Source of the DNA: JASLQO01 sp002327525
GTDB taxonomy: Bacteria; Pseudomonadota; Gammaproteobacteria; Pseudomonadales; Azotimanducaceae
Length of the DNA: 64,000 nt
Assembly (NCBI GenBank): GCA_030744435.1
Contig: JASLQO010000015.1
Span: 1 to 64,000 of the forward strand
Reading direction: 5' to 3'
The notes below the pieces were generated by a model. The model was not told where the DNA came from. It made no database searches and saw only the letters and a list, made by a program, of their open reading frames with translations. Below, in pieces: positions 43,702 through 53,094 of this stretch. Position 1 is the first letter of the stretch. Each line of letters starts with the position of its first letter. The translations under genes were made by a program, and so were the position numbers.

Positions 43702-45171
43702 GTGGCACTACCCAGTCTCGATGACTACTTCCCCGACTGGAAAGAGCGCGAAGCGCTCGCGGAGGCGATGATCCCGATCATCGGACGGCTGTACCGTAAA
43801 AATGTCGTGACGTACTGTTATGGACGGGCGCTTTACAATCAGAGTGTTGTCCAGATCATGAAGACCCACCGTTACGTGCGTCAGATTGCGGAGAACGAAC
43901 TTTCCGAATTCGAGAGCTATCCCATCCTTGAGGCGCTTTCTCAGCTCGACCTGGGCCCGTCCCATGTCGACGTCGGGAAGCTCGCCATCACCTACATGGA
44001 TGAGAGTGAGAATAGCGAGATGAGGCCCCTCGATTTCGTGAAACGCGAATGTGCAAAGGTGATCGGGCGTCACGTGCCGCCCGTCGAGAAGCCTCAGGAT
44101 ATCGTGTTGTATGGGTTCGGGCGCATAGGGCGCCTGCTCACGCGTCTGCTGGTGGAGAAGACGGGCAGCGGAGAGCAGCTTCGCCTGCGCGCAATAGTCG
44201 TGCGCAAGGGCAGCGATGACGATCTGGTCAAGCGCGCGAGCCTGCTGCGGCGCGATTCCGTGCACGGGGCTTTTCTAGGTACGTTGCGCATCGATCATGA
44301 GAATTGCTGCCTCATCGCCAACGGCAACGTCATCAGGGTGATCTATGCGAGTGGGCCGGATCAGGTTGATTACGAATCCTATGGCATCCACGACGCCATC
44401 GTGATCGACAACACCGGTGTGTGGCGTGACGAAGAAGGCCTCGGGCTGCACCTGAAGAACAAAGGTGCGGCGAAGGTGATTCTGACCGCACCCGCGAAGG
44501 GCGACCTGAAGAACATCGTCTCAGGATTGAATTCCGATATTCTGGAACCAACCGACAGCATCATCGGTGCGGCATCCTGTACGACCAATGCCATCGTGCC
44601 GGTCCTGAAGGCGGTCAATGACGAGTATGAAATCGTCCACGGCCACATGGAAACCGTGCACGCGTACACCAATGATCAAAACCTGATCGACAACTATCAC
44701 AAGAAGAACCGGCGCGGGCGCGGCGCGCCGCTGAACATGGTGATTACCGAAACCGGGGCATCCAAGGCGGTCGTGAAACTCCTGCCTGAACTGGAGGGCA
44801 AGTTGACCGGTAACGCCATCCGCGTACCGACCCCCAACGTGTCGCTGGCAATTCTCAATCTCACGCTCGGTCGTGAGACATCGACCAACGAGGTCAACGA
44901 CTTTCTGCGAAATACGTCGCTGCATTCCGAATTACAGAGGCAAATCGACTTCACGCGCTCTCCGGAGGTGGTGTCGTCAGACTTCGTCGGCAACCGGCAT
45001 GCCTGCATCGTCGATGGCGGCGCGACGCTCGCGCGGGACAACCGGATTGTGTTGTACGTGTGGTACGACAACGAATTCGGCTACGCCTGTCAGGTAGTGC
45101 GCGTCGTGCAGAAGTGGGCCGGAATCTCGTACCCCCTGGTACCCAAGGACGTCGACAAACAGGGCTTTTAG
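43702..45171 (+). CDS. gap: Glyceraldehyde-3-phosphate dehydrogenase, long form
   Basis: 489 residues: about 120 residues of N-terminal helical extension (MALPSLDDYFPDWKEREALAEAM) precede the normal GAPDH fold. The NAD-binding site is IVLYGFGRIGRLLTRLLVEK and the catalytic Cys293 lies in GAASCTTNAIVPVLKAV. HMETVHAYTNDQNLIDNYHKKNRRGR and WYDNEFGYACQVVRVV complete the core. This long form is known in Pseudomonas and Vibrio and sits between mfd and nqr in the former. GTG start with GAGGAG at 6 bases. It catalyses oxidation or reduction at the triose-phosphate step; whether it is mainly gluconeogenic is not visible. Confidence 0.92.
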   Translation: MALPSLDDYFPDWKEREALAEAMIPIIGRLYRKNVVTYCYGRALYNQSVVQIMKTHRYVRQIAENELSEFESYPILEALSQLDLGPSHVDVGKLAITYMDESENSEMRPLDFVKRECAKVIGRHVPPVEKPQDIVLYGFGRIGRLLTRLLVEKTGSGEQLRLRAIVVRKGSDDDLVKRASLLRRDSVHGAFLGTLRIDHENCCLIANGNVIRVIYASGPDQVDYESYGIHDAIVIDNTGVWRDEEGLGLHLKNKGAAKVILTAPAKGDLKNIVSGLNSDILEPTDSIIGAASCTTNAIVPVLKAVNDEYEIVHGHMETVHAYTNDQNLIDNYHKKNRRGRGAPLNMVITETGASKAVVKLLPELEGKLTGNAIRVPTPNVSLAILNLTLGRETSTNEVNDFLRNTSLHSELQRQIDFTRSPEVVSSDFVGNRHACIVDGGATLARDNRIVLYVWYDNEFGYACQVVRVVQKWAGISYPLVPKDVDKQGF

Positions 45172-45227
45172 TGGAGCAAGCGGTGCATAGGCACCCCCCG
45201 CTCCTGTAGCGATCCCGCTCGCGGGGG

Positions 45228-45253
45228 GCGCGCAACGCGCCGCAGTTGCGCGC
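45228..45253 (+). terminator. Strong GC-rich hairpin downstream of gap
   Basis: GCGCGCAAC, an 8-base loop, then GTTGCGCGC: a perfect 9-bp stem 57 bases after the gap stop. No T-run follows, so intrinsic termination is uncertain; it may protect the gap mRNA 3' end or work with Rho. Confidence 0.45.
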
Positions 45254-45278
45254 GACAGGTCTATACGTGAATACCCCA

Positions 45279-45308
45279 TTGGCATCCAGGCAATGCCCCC
45301 ACTATAAT
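45279..45308 (+). promoter_or_regulatory. Sigma-70 promoter of the nqr operon
   Basis: TTGGCA (45279-45284), an 18-base spacer and TATAAT (45303-45308), with the GC-rich discriminator CCGCGCGG. This gives a start near 45315 and a leader of about 180 bases before nqrA. A G/C-rich discriminator is typical of promoters under stringent control. Confidence 0.6.
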
Positions 45309-45493
45309 CCGCGCGGTCTGAACGGGGGCCAGCGCGTGGTGCCCCGATTCTCCAATGCATCACGGTCATGGCGCGGCATGTTGAGCGCGTGATACCCGGA
45401 TATTGAACAACCGATCCTCACACGAGGGGCGAGAGTTACCTTTGTGGATCGCGGAGTGATTCGCAGACAAGTTGCAGGAAATCAGCAACACAT

Positions 45494-46837
45494 ATGATCA
45501 AGACTAAGAAGGGCCTGGACCTCCCTATCGCCGGGGTGCCAGAGCAGACGATCGAGGCTGCGCACCCGATCCGCACGGCAGCCGTGCTCGGTGAAGACTA
45601 CCCCGGCATGAAACCCACCATGGCCGTTCGTGAGGGCGATGTCGTCAAACGCGGTGGCTTACTGTTCACAGACAAGCAAAACGACGGCGTGCGTTTCACC
45701 TCTCCGGTGGCTGGCCGGATTCTCGGAGTCAATCGGGGAGCGAAGCGCGCCCTGATGAGTGTCACGATAGAAGTAGACGGAGATGACGCCGAGCGGTTTC
45801 TCAAGCTCCCGGCGAACGAACTGGGTGCCCTGTCGCGCGAACAGATCGTTGAGAACCTGGTCACAAGCGGACTGTGGACGGCATTGCGCACGCGTCCCTA
45901 CAGCAAGGTGCCCGCAATCGACTCGGCACCGGCGTCGCTGTTCGTAACGGCCATGGATACCGCTCCCCTGGCGGCGGATCCGGTCGTCGTGATAGAGCAG
46001 CGCGCTACCGAGTTCGCGGTCGGTCTCGATATTCTGGCCAAACTGACCGAAGGGCCGGTGTACGTGTGTCAGGCAGCGGGACGGTTCCTGCCCAGTGGCG
46101 AGAACACCCAGGTACAGGTGTATGAGTTCAGCGGTCCGCATCCAGCCGGATTGCCTGGGACCCATATACATTTTCTCGATCCCGTCGGACCCGAGAAGAC
46201 GGTTTGGTTCATTAATTACCAGGACGTCATAGCGGTGGGCGCACAGTTCCTCAGCGGAGAACTGGTCAACGAGCGGGTGATCGCGCTCGGTGGGCCAGTC
46301 GTGGCGAAACCGCGGTTGCTACGCACCGTTCTCGGTGCCAGCACTGATGAGCTGACGGCGGGTGAATTGGAGGGCAGAGATCTGCGCGTGATATCGGGTT
46401 CGGTGCTGTCCGGTCGCATGGCCGATGGTCCGGAAGCGTTTCTCGGACGCTACCACAATCAAGTGTCCGTGCTGGCGGAAGACCGCAAACGTCGTTTCAT
46501 CGGTTTTCTGGCACCGGGGTTGCGGCGACACTCGGTGACTCCTACCTATTTTGCATGGTGGCTGGGTAAGAAGGATCTGATCTTCAACACGTCGACCAAT
46601 GGCAGTGCGCGCGCGATGGTTCCCATTGGCAGCTACGAGAAAGTCATGCCGTTGGACATTCTCGCGACGCAATTATTGCGCGCCCTGCTCACCGGAGATC
46701 TCGACTTGGCCATTGCGCTCGGCGCCCTCGAACTCGATGAAGACGATCTGGCGCAGTGCACCTATGCGTGTCCCAGCAAGTACGAATACGGACCGGTTCT
46801 GCGTACGGTGCTCACCACGATCGAGAAGGAAGGCTAG
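45494..46837 (+). CDS. nqrA: Na+-translocating NADH:quinone reductase subunit A
   Basis: 447 residues, the peripheral cytoplasmic subunit of the Na+-pumping NADH dehydrogenase. It begins [21 protein letters not shown] and includes the Rnf-like barrel-sandwich region ([39 protein letters not shown]), the SLBB-type middle, and the C-terminal [39 protein letters not shown]. No cofactor motif is expected. First gene of a complete nqrABCDEF operon; ribosome binding site AGGA at 45476. Confidence 0.96.
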   Translation: MIKTKKGLDLPIAGVPEQTIEAAHPIRTAAVLGEDYPGMKPTMAVREGDVVKRGGLLFTDKQNDGVRFTSPVAGRILGVNRGAKRALMSVTIEVDGDDAERFLKLPANELGALSREQIVENLVTSGLWTALRTRPYSKVPAIDSAPASLFVTAMDTAPLAADPVVVIEQRATEFAVGLDILAKLTEGPVYVCQAAGRFLPSGENTQVQVYEFSGPHPAGLPGTHIHFLDPVGPEKTVWFINYQDVIAVGAQFLSGELVNERVIALGGPVVAKPRLLRTVLGASTDELTAGELEGRDLRVISGSVLSGRMADGPEAFLGRYHNQVSVLAEDRKRRFIGFLAPGLRRHSVTPTYFAWWLGKKDLIFNTSTNGSARAMVPIGSYEKVMPLDILATQLLRALLTGDLDLAIALGALELDEDDLAQCTYACPSKYEYGPVLRTVLTTIEKEG

Positions 46838-46839
46838 GC

Positions 46840-48027
46840 GTGAAGATGCTGCGTAGGATCTTGGATCGCGTGGCGCCTCACTTCGAGGAAGAAGGCAGGC
46901 TATCGGCCCTGTTTCCGGTTTACGAGGCCATCGATACCGCATTGTTCACGCCGGGGCACGTCACCGGCGGCGCGAGTCACGTGCGCGACGGCCTGGATCT
47001 GAAACGACTCATGCTGACGGTGTGGTTCGCGGCCTGGATTCCAGTGTTCGTGGGTAGCTACATCGTTGGTTTTCAGGCCAACGAAGCGATGCAGGTGGCG
47101 GGCCTGGCCAGCACGGACAATTGGCGTGCGATCGTTTTGGATGCGCTCATCAACTACGACCACACCAGCATGTGGGACAATTTCCTACACGGGCTCGCTT
47201 ACTTCATTCCCCTGTACGTAGTCGTTTTTCTGGTCGGCATCGCGTTCGAGGTCTGGTTTGCCTCCAAGCGCGGGCACGAGATCAACGAGGGCTTCTTCGT
47301 CACTTCGATACTCTTCACCCTGACGCTGCCGCCGGGCACGCCGCTGTGGATGGCCGCGGTCGGTATCGCGTTCGGTGTGGTGATCGGCAAGGAAGTGTTC
47401 GGTGGGGTGGGCAAGAATTTCCTGAACCCCGCGTTGACGGGGCGCGCATTTTTGTATTTTGCCTACCCGGCGCAGATGTCGGGCGATGCGGTGTGGGTCG
47501 CGGTGGATGGGTTTACGCGGGCCACGCCACTTGGCAACGCGGCCATAGGCGAAGCATACGGGATCGACTTCTGGCAGGCGTTTTTCGGCAACATGGCGGG
47601 ATCATTCGGAGAGACCTCCACCCCGGCGATATTGGTGGCGGCTGTCATTTTGCTGGTCACGCGCGTCGCGTCGTGGAGAATTATGCTGGGTTGTGTGCTC
47701 GGGCTGGTGGGCGCCGCGTGGCTGTTCAACATGATTCCATCGAGCAATCCGATGTTTACCATGACGCCCGCCTGGCACTTAGTGCTCGGCGGATTCGCAT
47801 TCGGGGCGGTGTTCATGGCGACTGATCCCGTTTCTGCGGCCATGACTGACACTGGGCGTCTGGTGTACGGCATTCTGATCGGCGTGATGTGCGTGCTGAT
47901 CCGGGTCGTCAATCCCGCATTTCCGGAGGGCATGATGTTGGCCATTCTGTTCGGCAACCTGTTCGCACCGCTGATTGATCATTTCGTCACGCAATCCAAT
48001 ATCAAGCGGAGAATCGCCCGTGGCTGA
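46840..48027 (+). CDS. nqrB: Na+-translocating NADH:quinone reductase subunit B
   Basis: 395 residues, a membrane subunit with about ten helices. The covalent FMN attachment is the Thr in DGFTRATPLGNAAIG. ALTGRAFLYFAYPAQMSGDAVWV and SNPMFTMTPAWHLVLGGFAFGAVFMATDPVSAAMTDTGR are the conserved quinone/Na+ channel helices. GTG at 46840 after AAGGAAGG is chosen; ATG at 46846 is also possible. The stop overlaps nqrC by 8 bases. Confidence 0.95.
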   Translation: MKMLRRILDRVAPHFEEEGRLSALFPVYEAIDTALFTPGHVTGGASHVRDGLDLKRLMLTVWFAAWIPVFVGSYIVGFQANEAMQVAGLASTDNWRAIVLDALINYDHTSMWDNFLHGLAYFIPLYVVVFLVGIAFEVWFASKRGHEINEGFFVTSILFTLTLPPGTPLWMAAVGIAFGVVIGKEVFGGVGKNFLNPALTGRAFLYFAYPAQMSGDAVWVAVDGFTRATPLGNAAIGEAYGIDFWQAFFGNMAGSFGETSTPAILVAAVILLVTRVASWRIMLGCVLGLVGAAWLFNMIPSSNPMFTMTPAWHLVLGGFAFGAVFMATDPVSAAMTDTGRLVYGILIGVMCVLIRVVNPAFPEGMMLAILFGNLFAPLIDHFVTQSNIKRRIARG

Positions 48028-48853
48028 GGATTTCAACAAGGATGGAATGGCTAACACGTTGATAGTCGCCATCGGTATCTGCCTGGTGTGCTCCATTGTG
48101 GTGGCGGGTTCGGCGGTGGGGCTGCGGCCCCTGCAGATGGCGAACAAGGAGCTGGATCGTAAACAGAACATCCTTCGGGCCGCCGGTATGTTGGGCGCTG
48201 ATGCCACGGTGGCCGAAGACGGACGCGGAGTCGAGGATCTGTTCGCAGAATTCGAGGTGCGCGCGGTCAGTCTCGACACCGGCGTTTACATGGATGATGT
48301 GGACACTGCCCTCTACGATCCAATCAAGGCGGCGAAACAGGATGATGCCTCGCGCGAACTCGGGCCCCAGGAGGACCGAGCGACGCTGGGCCGACGCGAG
48401 AACGTATCACTGGTGTATCTGCGCCGTCGTGACGGCGCACTTGACAAGGTCGTGATCCCGGTGAGGGGCTACGGCCTGTGGGGTACGTTGTTTGGTTACC
48501 TCGCGCTCGAGGGTGACCTCAACACCGTCGCGGGCATCGGCTTCTACGAACACAAGGAAACGCCCGGACTCGGCGGGGAAGTCGACAACACGGGCTGGAA
48601 GGCCGGTTGGAGCGGAACACGAGTGTTCACGGCTGACGGTACGCCGTCCATCAATCTGGTAAAAACCCGCTCACCCGAAACCAGCTCCGCAGCGGCTCAC
48701 GAGGTAGATGCACTATCCGGTGCAACACTCACCTCGCGGGGCATCGAGAATCTCATCAATTTCTGGACCGGTGAGCTGGGCTTCGGGCCGTACCTCCAGC
48801 GCCTTAAATTCGAGTCCGCACAGGCTCAGATCAACCCTCGCAGAGAGCGTTAA
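48020..48853 (+). CDS. nqrC: Na+-translocating NADH:quinone reductase subunit C
   Basis: 277 residues with an N-terminal helix (TLIVAIGICLVCSIVVAGSAVGL) and a periplasmic FMN domain. The second covalent FMN is on the Thr of DALSGATLTSRGIENL. GLWGTLFGYLALEGDLNTVAGIGFYEHKETPGLGGEVDN is the typical flavin-domain core. GTG at 48020 overlaps the nqrB end by 8 bases. The next gene starts 3 bases after its stop. Confidence 0.95.
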   Translation: MAEDFNKDGMANTLIVAIGICLVCSIVVAGSAVGLRPLQMANKELDRKQNILRAAGMLGADATVAEDGRGVEDLFAEFEVRAVSLDTGVYMDDVDTALYDPIKAAKQDDASRELGPQEDRATLGRRENVSLVYLRRRDGALDKVVIPVRGYGLWGTLFGYLALEGDLNTVAGIGFYEHKETPGLGGEVDNTGWKAGWSGTRVFTADGTPSINLVKTRSPETSSAAAHEVDALSGATLTSRGIENLINFWTGELGFGPYLQRLKFESAQAQINPRRER

Positions 48854-48856
48854 GCA

Positions 48857-49519
48857 ATGGCTGTGCCGAAAGAAGTCCTCGTTGATCCGCTGTTGAACGA
48901 CAATCCCATCGCGCTGCAGGTGCTAGGTATCTGCTCGGCGCTGGCGGTGACCGTCAAGATGTCCACCACGGTGGTCATGTGTCTGGCGGTGATCTTCGTC
49001 ACCACGCTTTCCAACGTGGCGGTTTCCGTGGTTCGTAACCGGGTGCCCACCAATATTCGCATCATCGTACAGATGACCATCATCGCTTCGCTGGTCATCG
49101 TGGTGGATCAGGTGCTGCAGGCCTACGCATACGACATATCCAAGAGTCTGTCGGTGTTCGTTGGACTCATCATCACCAACTGCATCGTCATGGGCCGTGC
49201 CGAGGCGTTCGCCATGCACAACGGTCGGTATCTGTCGGCACTCGATGGTTTCGGGAACGCACTGGGCTACAGCATCATCCTCATTGCGGTGGCGCTCATA
49301 CGTGAACCTCTCGGTAGCGGGACGCTGTTCGGTTTCGAACTACTGAAGCCGGTTACGGAGGGCGGCTGGTATTACACCAACGGCATGATGATCCTCGCGC
49401 CGAGCGCGTTTTTCATCATTGGACTGTTCATCTGGGCGTTGCGCGCCTGGAAGACGGAACAGGTGGAGGAGGCCGACTACCAGATTGCGTCCAACACCCA
49501 GTACAGGGAGGCCATGTAG
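48857..49519 (+). CDS. nqrD: Na+-translocating NADH:quinone reductase subunit D
   Basis: 220 residues, six transmembrane helices, paralogous to NqrE. Conserved: [69 protein letters not shown] and PLGSGTLFG. The inverted NqrD/NqrE pair holds an iron centre between them, and the Cys in [14 protein letters not shown] is one of the ligands. Part of the operon, with 2-base spacing to nqrE. Confidence 0.95.
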   Translation: MAVPKEVLVDPLLNDNPIALQVLGICSALAVTVKMSTTVVMCLAVIFVTTLSNVAVSVVRNRVPTNIRIIVQMTIIASLVIVVDQVLQAYAYDISKSLSVFVGLIITNCIVMGRAEAFAMHNGRYLSALDGFGNALGYSIILIAVALIREPLGSGTLFGFELLKPVTEGGWYYTNGMMILAPSAFFIIGLFIWALRAWKTEQVEEADYQIASNTQYREAM

Positions 49520-49521
49520 CC

Positions 49522-50130
49522 GTGGAGCAGTATCTGGGCCTGTTTATCCGAGCCGTTTTCGTCGAGAACATGGCGCTCACGTTTTTCCTCGGTATGTGCA
49601 CCTTCATCGCCATCTCGAAAAAGATCAGCACGGCGTTCGGTCTTGGTGTCGCGGTGGTGGTCGTGCTGGCCATCACTGTGCCGGTGAACAACCTGATCTA
49701 CAACTACCTGCTGCGCGAGGGAGCACTAGCCTGGGCGGGTTATCCCGACGTCGATCTCAGTTTCGTTGGATTGTTGTCCTATATCGGCGTCATTGCGGCG
49801 ATGGTGCAGATACTGGAGATGTTTCTCGACCGCTTCGTACCGGTTTTGTACAACGCGCTTGGCGTATTCCTGCCATTGATTACGGTGAACTGCGCCATCC
49901 TGGGCGCGTCGCTGTTCATGGTTGAGCGTGACTACACGTTCGCGGAAAGCATGGTCTTCGGCCTGGGTGCTGGCGTTGGCTGGGCACTGGCCATCACGGC
50001 ACTTGCCGGTGTACGCGAAAAACTTAAGTACAGCGATGTTCCCGAGGGTCTGCGCGGTCTCGGCATCACCTTCATTTCAGTAGGCCTGATCAGCCTTTGT
50101 TTCATGTCGTTCGGCGGCATCGACATCTAG
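49522..50130 (+). CDS. nqrE: Na+-translocating NADH:quinone reductase subunit E
   Basis: 202 residues, six helices: [42 protein letters not shown], the iron-binding MCTF region, and [24 protein letters not shown] with the second conserved Cys. It begins with GTG directly after the nqrD stop. Together with NqrD it shuttles electrons across the membrane between the 2Fe-2S centre of NqrF and the FMN of NqrC. Confidence 0.95.
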   Translation: MEQYLGLFIRAVFVENMALTFFLGMCTFIAISKKISTAFGLGVAVVVVLAITVPVNNLIYNYLLREGALAWAGYPDVDLSFVGLLSYIGVIAAMVQILEMFLDRFVPVLYNALGVFLPLITVNCAILGASLFMVERDYTFAESMVFGLGAGVGWALAITALAGVREKLKYSDVPEGLRGLGITFISVGLISLCFMSFGGIDI

Positions 50131-50141
50131 GAAAGAAGTCC

Positions 50142-51374
50142 ATGATCGATCCAACCATTGCGCTTGGCGTTGTCATGTTCACCGTGACGGTGCTGGTTCT
50201 GGTCGTGTTCATCCTCGTAGCGCGCTTGCAGCTGGTGAGTAGCGGAGACGTGACCATTCACATCAACGACGATCCCGAGAAGGACATCCGTGTGCCTGCC
50301 GGTGATAAGCTGTTGGGAACGCTGGCCTCGAAGGGTATCTTTCTAGCCAGTGCCTGCGGCGGTGGCGGTACCTGCGCTCAGTGCCGCTGCGTGGTGAAAC
50401 AAGGTGGCGGCAGCATTCTGTCCACGGAGGAAGGCCACTTCACCCGCGGTGAGATCAGCGACAACTGGCGTCTGTCCTGCCAGGTGGCCGTCAAACGGGA
50501 CATGAACATCCAGGTGCCGGAAGATGCCATCGGCGTGCAGCGCTGGGAGTGCGAGGTCACGTCCAATTCCAACGTAGCCACCTTCATTAAGGGGCTGAAC
50601 CTGAAACTGCCGGAAGGTGAGGACGTGGATTTCCGTGCGGGCGGTTATGTGCAGCTCGAGATTCCACCCTACGAGATGGACTACAAGACTATCGACGTGG
50701 AGGAGGAATACCATGAGGACTGGGACAGATTTGACGTATGGAAATACCACAGTAAGGTTACTGAACCCACTGTACGCGCATACTCGATGGCCAACTACCC
50801 TCAAGAGAAGGGTGTTCTGAAATTCAATATTCGCATCGCCTCACCGCCACCCGGCATGGATCACTTGCCGCCGGGCGCGATGTCCTCGTACGTGTTCAAT
50901 CTGAAGCCGGGTGACAAGCTCACGGTGTTCGGTCCGTACGGTGATTTCTTCGTCAAGGAAACGGATGCCGAGAAGATCTGGATCGGAGGAGGCGCGGGAA
51001 TGGCACCGTTGCGCTCACAGATCTTCGATGAGCTGAAGCGGCGTGGTAAGACCTACAAGATGAGTTATTGGTACGGCGCACGCTCGCTTCGCGAGATGTT
51101 CTATTCAGAGGAGTTCGATCAGCTCGCTGCCGAGTATGATAATTTCGATTGGCATGTCGCGCTGTCGGATCCATTGCCGGAAGACAATTTCACAGGCCAC
51201 ATCGGATTCATCCACCAGGTGGTGTACGACAATTACCTGAAGGATCATCCGGCCCCCGAGGATTGTGAATACTACCTCTGCGGACCGCCACCGATGATCG
51301 CCGCGGTATTGCAGATGCTCGAGAATCTTGGTGTGGAGCCGGAAAACATCCTGCTGGACGACTTCGGCAGCTAG
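50142..51374 (+). CDS. nqrF: Na+-translocating NADH:quinone reductase subunit F
   Basis: 410 residues, the NADH entry subunit: one N-terminal helix ([22 protein letters not shown]) and a plant-type 2Fe-2S domain ([17 protein letters not shown], then LSCQVAV). The ferredoxin-reductase FAD/NAD domains contain [27 protein letters not shown] and [19 protein letters not shown] at 50142 is preceded by GGAAAGAAG. Last gene of the operon; it converges with the selenoprotein gene 36 bases on. Confidence 0.96.
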   Translation: MIDPTIALGVVMFTVTVLVLVVFILVARLQLVSSGDVTIHINDDPEKDIRVPAGDKLLGTLASKGIFLASACGGGGTCAQCRCVVKQGGGSILSTEEGHFTRGEISDNWRLSCQVAVKRDMNIQVPEDAIGVQRWECEVTSNSNVATFIKGLNLKLPEGEDVDFRAGGYVQLEIPPYEMDYKTIDVEEEYHEDWDRFDVWKYHSKVTEPTVRAYSMANYPQEKGVLKFNIRIASPPPGMDHLPPGAMSSYVFNLKPGDKLTVFGPYGDFFVKETDAEKIWIGGGAGMAPLRSQIFDELKRRGKTYKMSYWYGARSLREMFYSEEFDQLAAEYDNFDWHVALSDPLPEDNFTGHIGFIHQVVYDNYLKDHPAPEDCEYYLCGPPPMIAAVLQMLENLGVEPENILLDDFGS

Positions 51375-51410
51375 CCTTGATAAGAGAATAGACCTCGGCC
51401 CGGATCGTTC

Positions 51411-52400
51411 TCAGATGCGGGCAGGGGCAGCGAGAAACACGCAGGTTGGGCACCCATCCGCCGCCAGCGCGGCGCGGGCTGCATCGTGGTCAGCCTCGGT
51501 CTGATACTGCGGCTCCGTGTGCCGCGGCGTTCGGGCATCGCGAACTTCCACTTCACCATCCTGCGCCGATCCGTCATCCGTTCGTGGCCGGGTACGAAAT
51601 GCCCACTGTTTCCAGTCGAGCGTGGCTGCATCCGTATCGGACCACACATAGGGCAGAGAGCGGATGGTGCCGGGCTGCTGAATGCTCTCGAACGCGGACA
51701 GCGTATCGATCATGATGTGCCGCTGCAGCGCCTTGTCGTTGGGTTTGCCAGCGGTGTGGCCCAGTGGAAAGTCCAGGTAAACGGCGCGTGGGGGATTGAC
51801 GGCGCGGGTGATGCTCCAGGCGCTCGACATGCTGATGGTCGGTATACCTCTGGCTTCGATCTCCCTTGCGATCAATCCTACGGATTGATGGCAGACGGGT
51901 CAGACGGGAACCAATATGGCGGTGTCTACTTCGTCGCGCTGCAGACGATCGGCGATGGCCGGCGCCAGGGCGTCGCGCACTTTCCGCGAGCTGTAGATTC
52001 CTCCCATGAACGTGTAAGCGTTCGGACCCAGTTCGCCGATGCGGGAGAGCGTAGCCAGATCGCGCAGCGTTTGCAGCGGAAACACTACATTGGGATCCGC
52101 GCGCGCATCGCGAAGATCATAGGCGAAGTGCGTTACTCGCAACTCACTCAACTGCGTCTGTGTGTCGATGACCCGAAAACTGAAGTCATCCTTGTAGTGA
52201 AAGGCGATTTGTCCACTGCGGTAGATGCCACCTGAAGCCACCAGTCCGACGCGTGCTTCGGAAAGTGGTACCGACAGCGGGGTGAACGGTGGAGCATCTT
52301 CGTTGTACACCCATGCGTAGGGTGGAAACCCGAGGTCGTCGTACTGTTCTCGGGTACGCTGGATGTAGTCGACCGGATCTGTGAGGACTGTTTCGATCAT
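51411..52400 (-). CDS. GrdB/PrdB-family reductase, probable selenoprotein (UGA = Sec)
   Basis: A 329-codon reading frame interrupted once, by an in-frame TGA at 51902-51900 (codon 167). Around it the protein reads DTAILVPV-U-PVCHQSVGLIAREIEARG, i.e. a UxxC redox motif in a context conserved in the glycine/betaine/sarcosine/D-proline reductase selenoprotein B family. Upstream is PPFTPLSVPLSEARVGLVASGGIY; downstream is SSAWSITRAVNPPRAVYLDFPLGHTAGKP, both family-like and in the same frame, with no other lesion. A stem-loop suited to Sec insertion follows the TGA (separate entry). Start ATG at 52400 with AGGA 8 bases upstream; ATG 52409 is possible. The alternative is a nonsense mutation replacing Cys. 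selA/selB/selD/selC lie outside the window. Confidence 0.85.
51871..51889 (-). promoter_or_regulatory. Bacterial SECIS-like hairpin
   Basis: On the mRNA strand, AUCAAUCC, loop GUA, GGAUUGAU: a perfect 8-bp stem. The loop begins 18 bases after the UGA and its first base is G. This matches the general bacterial SECIS rules as I recall them (apical stem within the reading frame directly after UGA, loop 16-37 bases away, a G among the first loop bases). It would bind SelB. Confidence 0.8.
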
Positions 52401-52471
52401 GGGCGACATCCTGCGCGACTGAGCAGTGTTCGGCAAGCGGTCGATTCACCGAAATAAGTACCCGCGCTCGC

Positions 52472-52995
52472 TCAGACGCCGATAAAAGGCCTTGGATTTT
52501 CGTGCACGATCAACCGCGCCGTGTCATCCCCCTGGACCTCGAACGTGGCCAGCGCCTCCCGGTAGGCACCCGGGTAGGTAGAATCGAAGTGCGGGTAGTC
52601 CGAACCCCATGGCACGCAGTGGCCGAGACCCATGTCCATCATCCAGCTCAAGCCCCTGGGCTCGTCTGCCTCCATGGAGACGAAACACTGGCTCGGCAAG
52701 ATTTCGCTTGGCCTGCGTTTTAACTAGGGTGCATGGTGGCCCATGATCTCGAAGTGCTCGTCCAGACGGTCGAGCCAGTAAGGAATCCACCCGAGCCCGC
52801 TCTCGAAGAAGCCGACCTTCATGCACGGAAAACGGTCCAGAATACCCCCGGCGATTAGATCCATGACCACCGCCATCTGCCCGAAACGGTGTGCACCTGC
52901 AAAACACGGTCGCGGTACTCAGCGTGCGTGTACTCGGCCCACACCGCCTCCGGTTCGCATATGTGCCCGTCGATGACGGTAGTGGGATCGCTCAT
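52472..52995 (-). pseudogene. Degraded amidohydrolase (PF04909-like)
   Basis: The N-terminus from ATG 52995 reads MSDPTTVIDGHICEPEAVW (the DxHxxE-like metal strand of amidohydrolase-2 proteins) and breaks off after DRVLQVH near 52890. The frame then shifts, and the C-terminal part resumes with AHRFGQMAVVMDLIAGGILD, LKRRPSEILPSQCFVSMEAD and VPWGSDYPHFDSTYPGA (SDYPH metal site). An in-frame TAG at 52726-52724 interrupts it again before LKRRPSE. About 150 residues between the two parts of a normal ~380-residue enzyme are missing. A working protein is not expected. Confidence 0.85.
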
Positions 52996-53094
52996 GACCT
53001 CTACCCTTCCCAGGAAGAAGTGGTGAGACCCATCATGACCGGGAGGAATGCGGGTAATATGATCCACGTTATCGGACAACCCTGGAGAACAACC

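Larger units (their letters stand above)
45172..45493. other. Intergenic region gap-nqrA
   Basis: 322 bases: a GC-rich hairpin zone after gap (45175-45260), then the nqr promoter (45279-45308), and about 180 bases of untranslated leader with no clear riboswitch. The small frames are unconvincing. Confidence 0.55.

Noticed and set aside
52724..52726. In-frame TAG in the amidohydrolase considered as recoding
   Set aside because: The gene has also lost a large internal segment and its frame, so it is a pseudogene.
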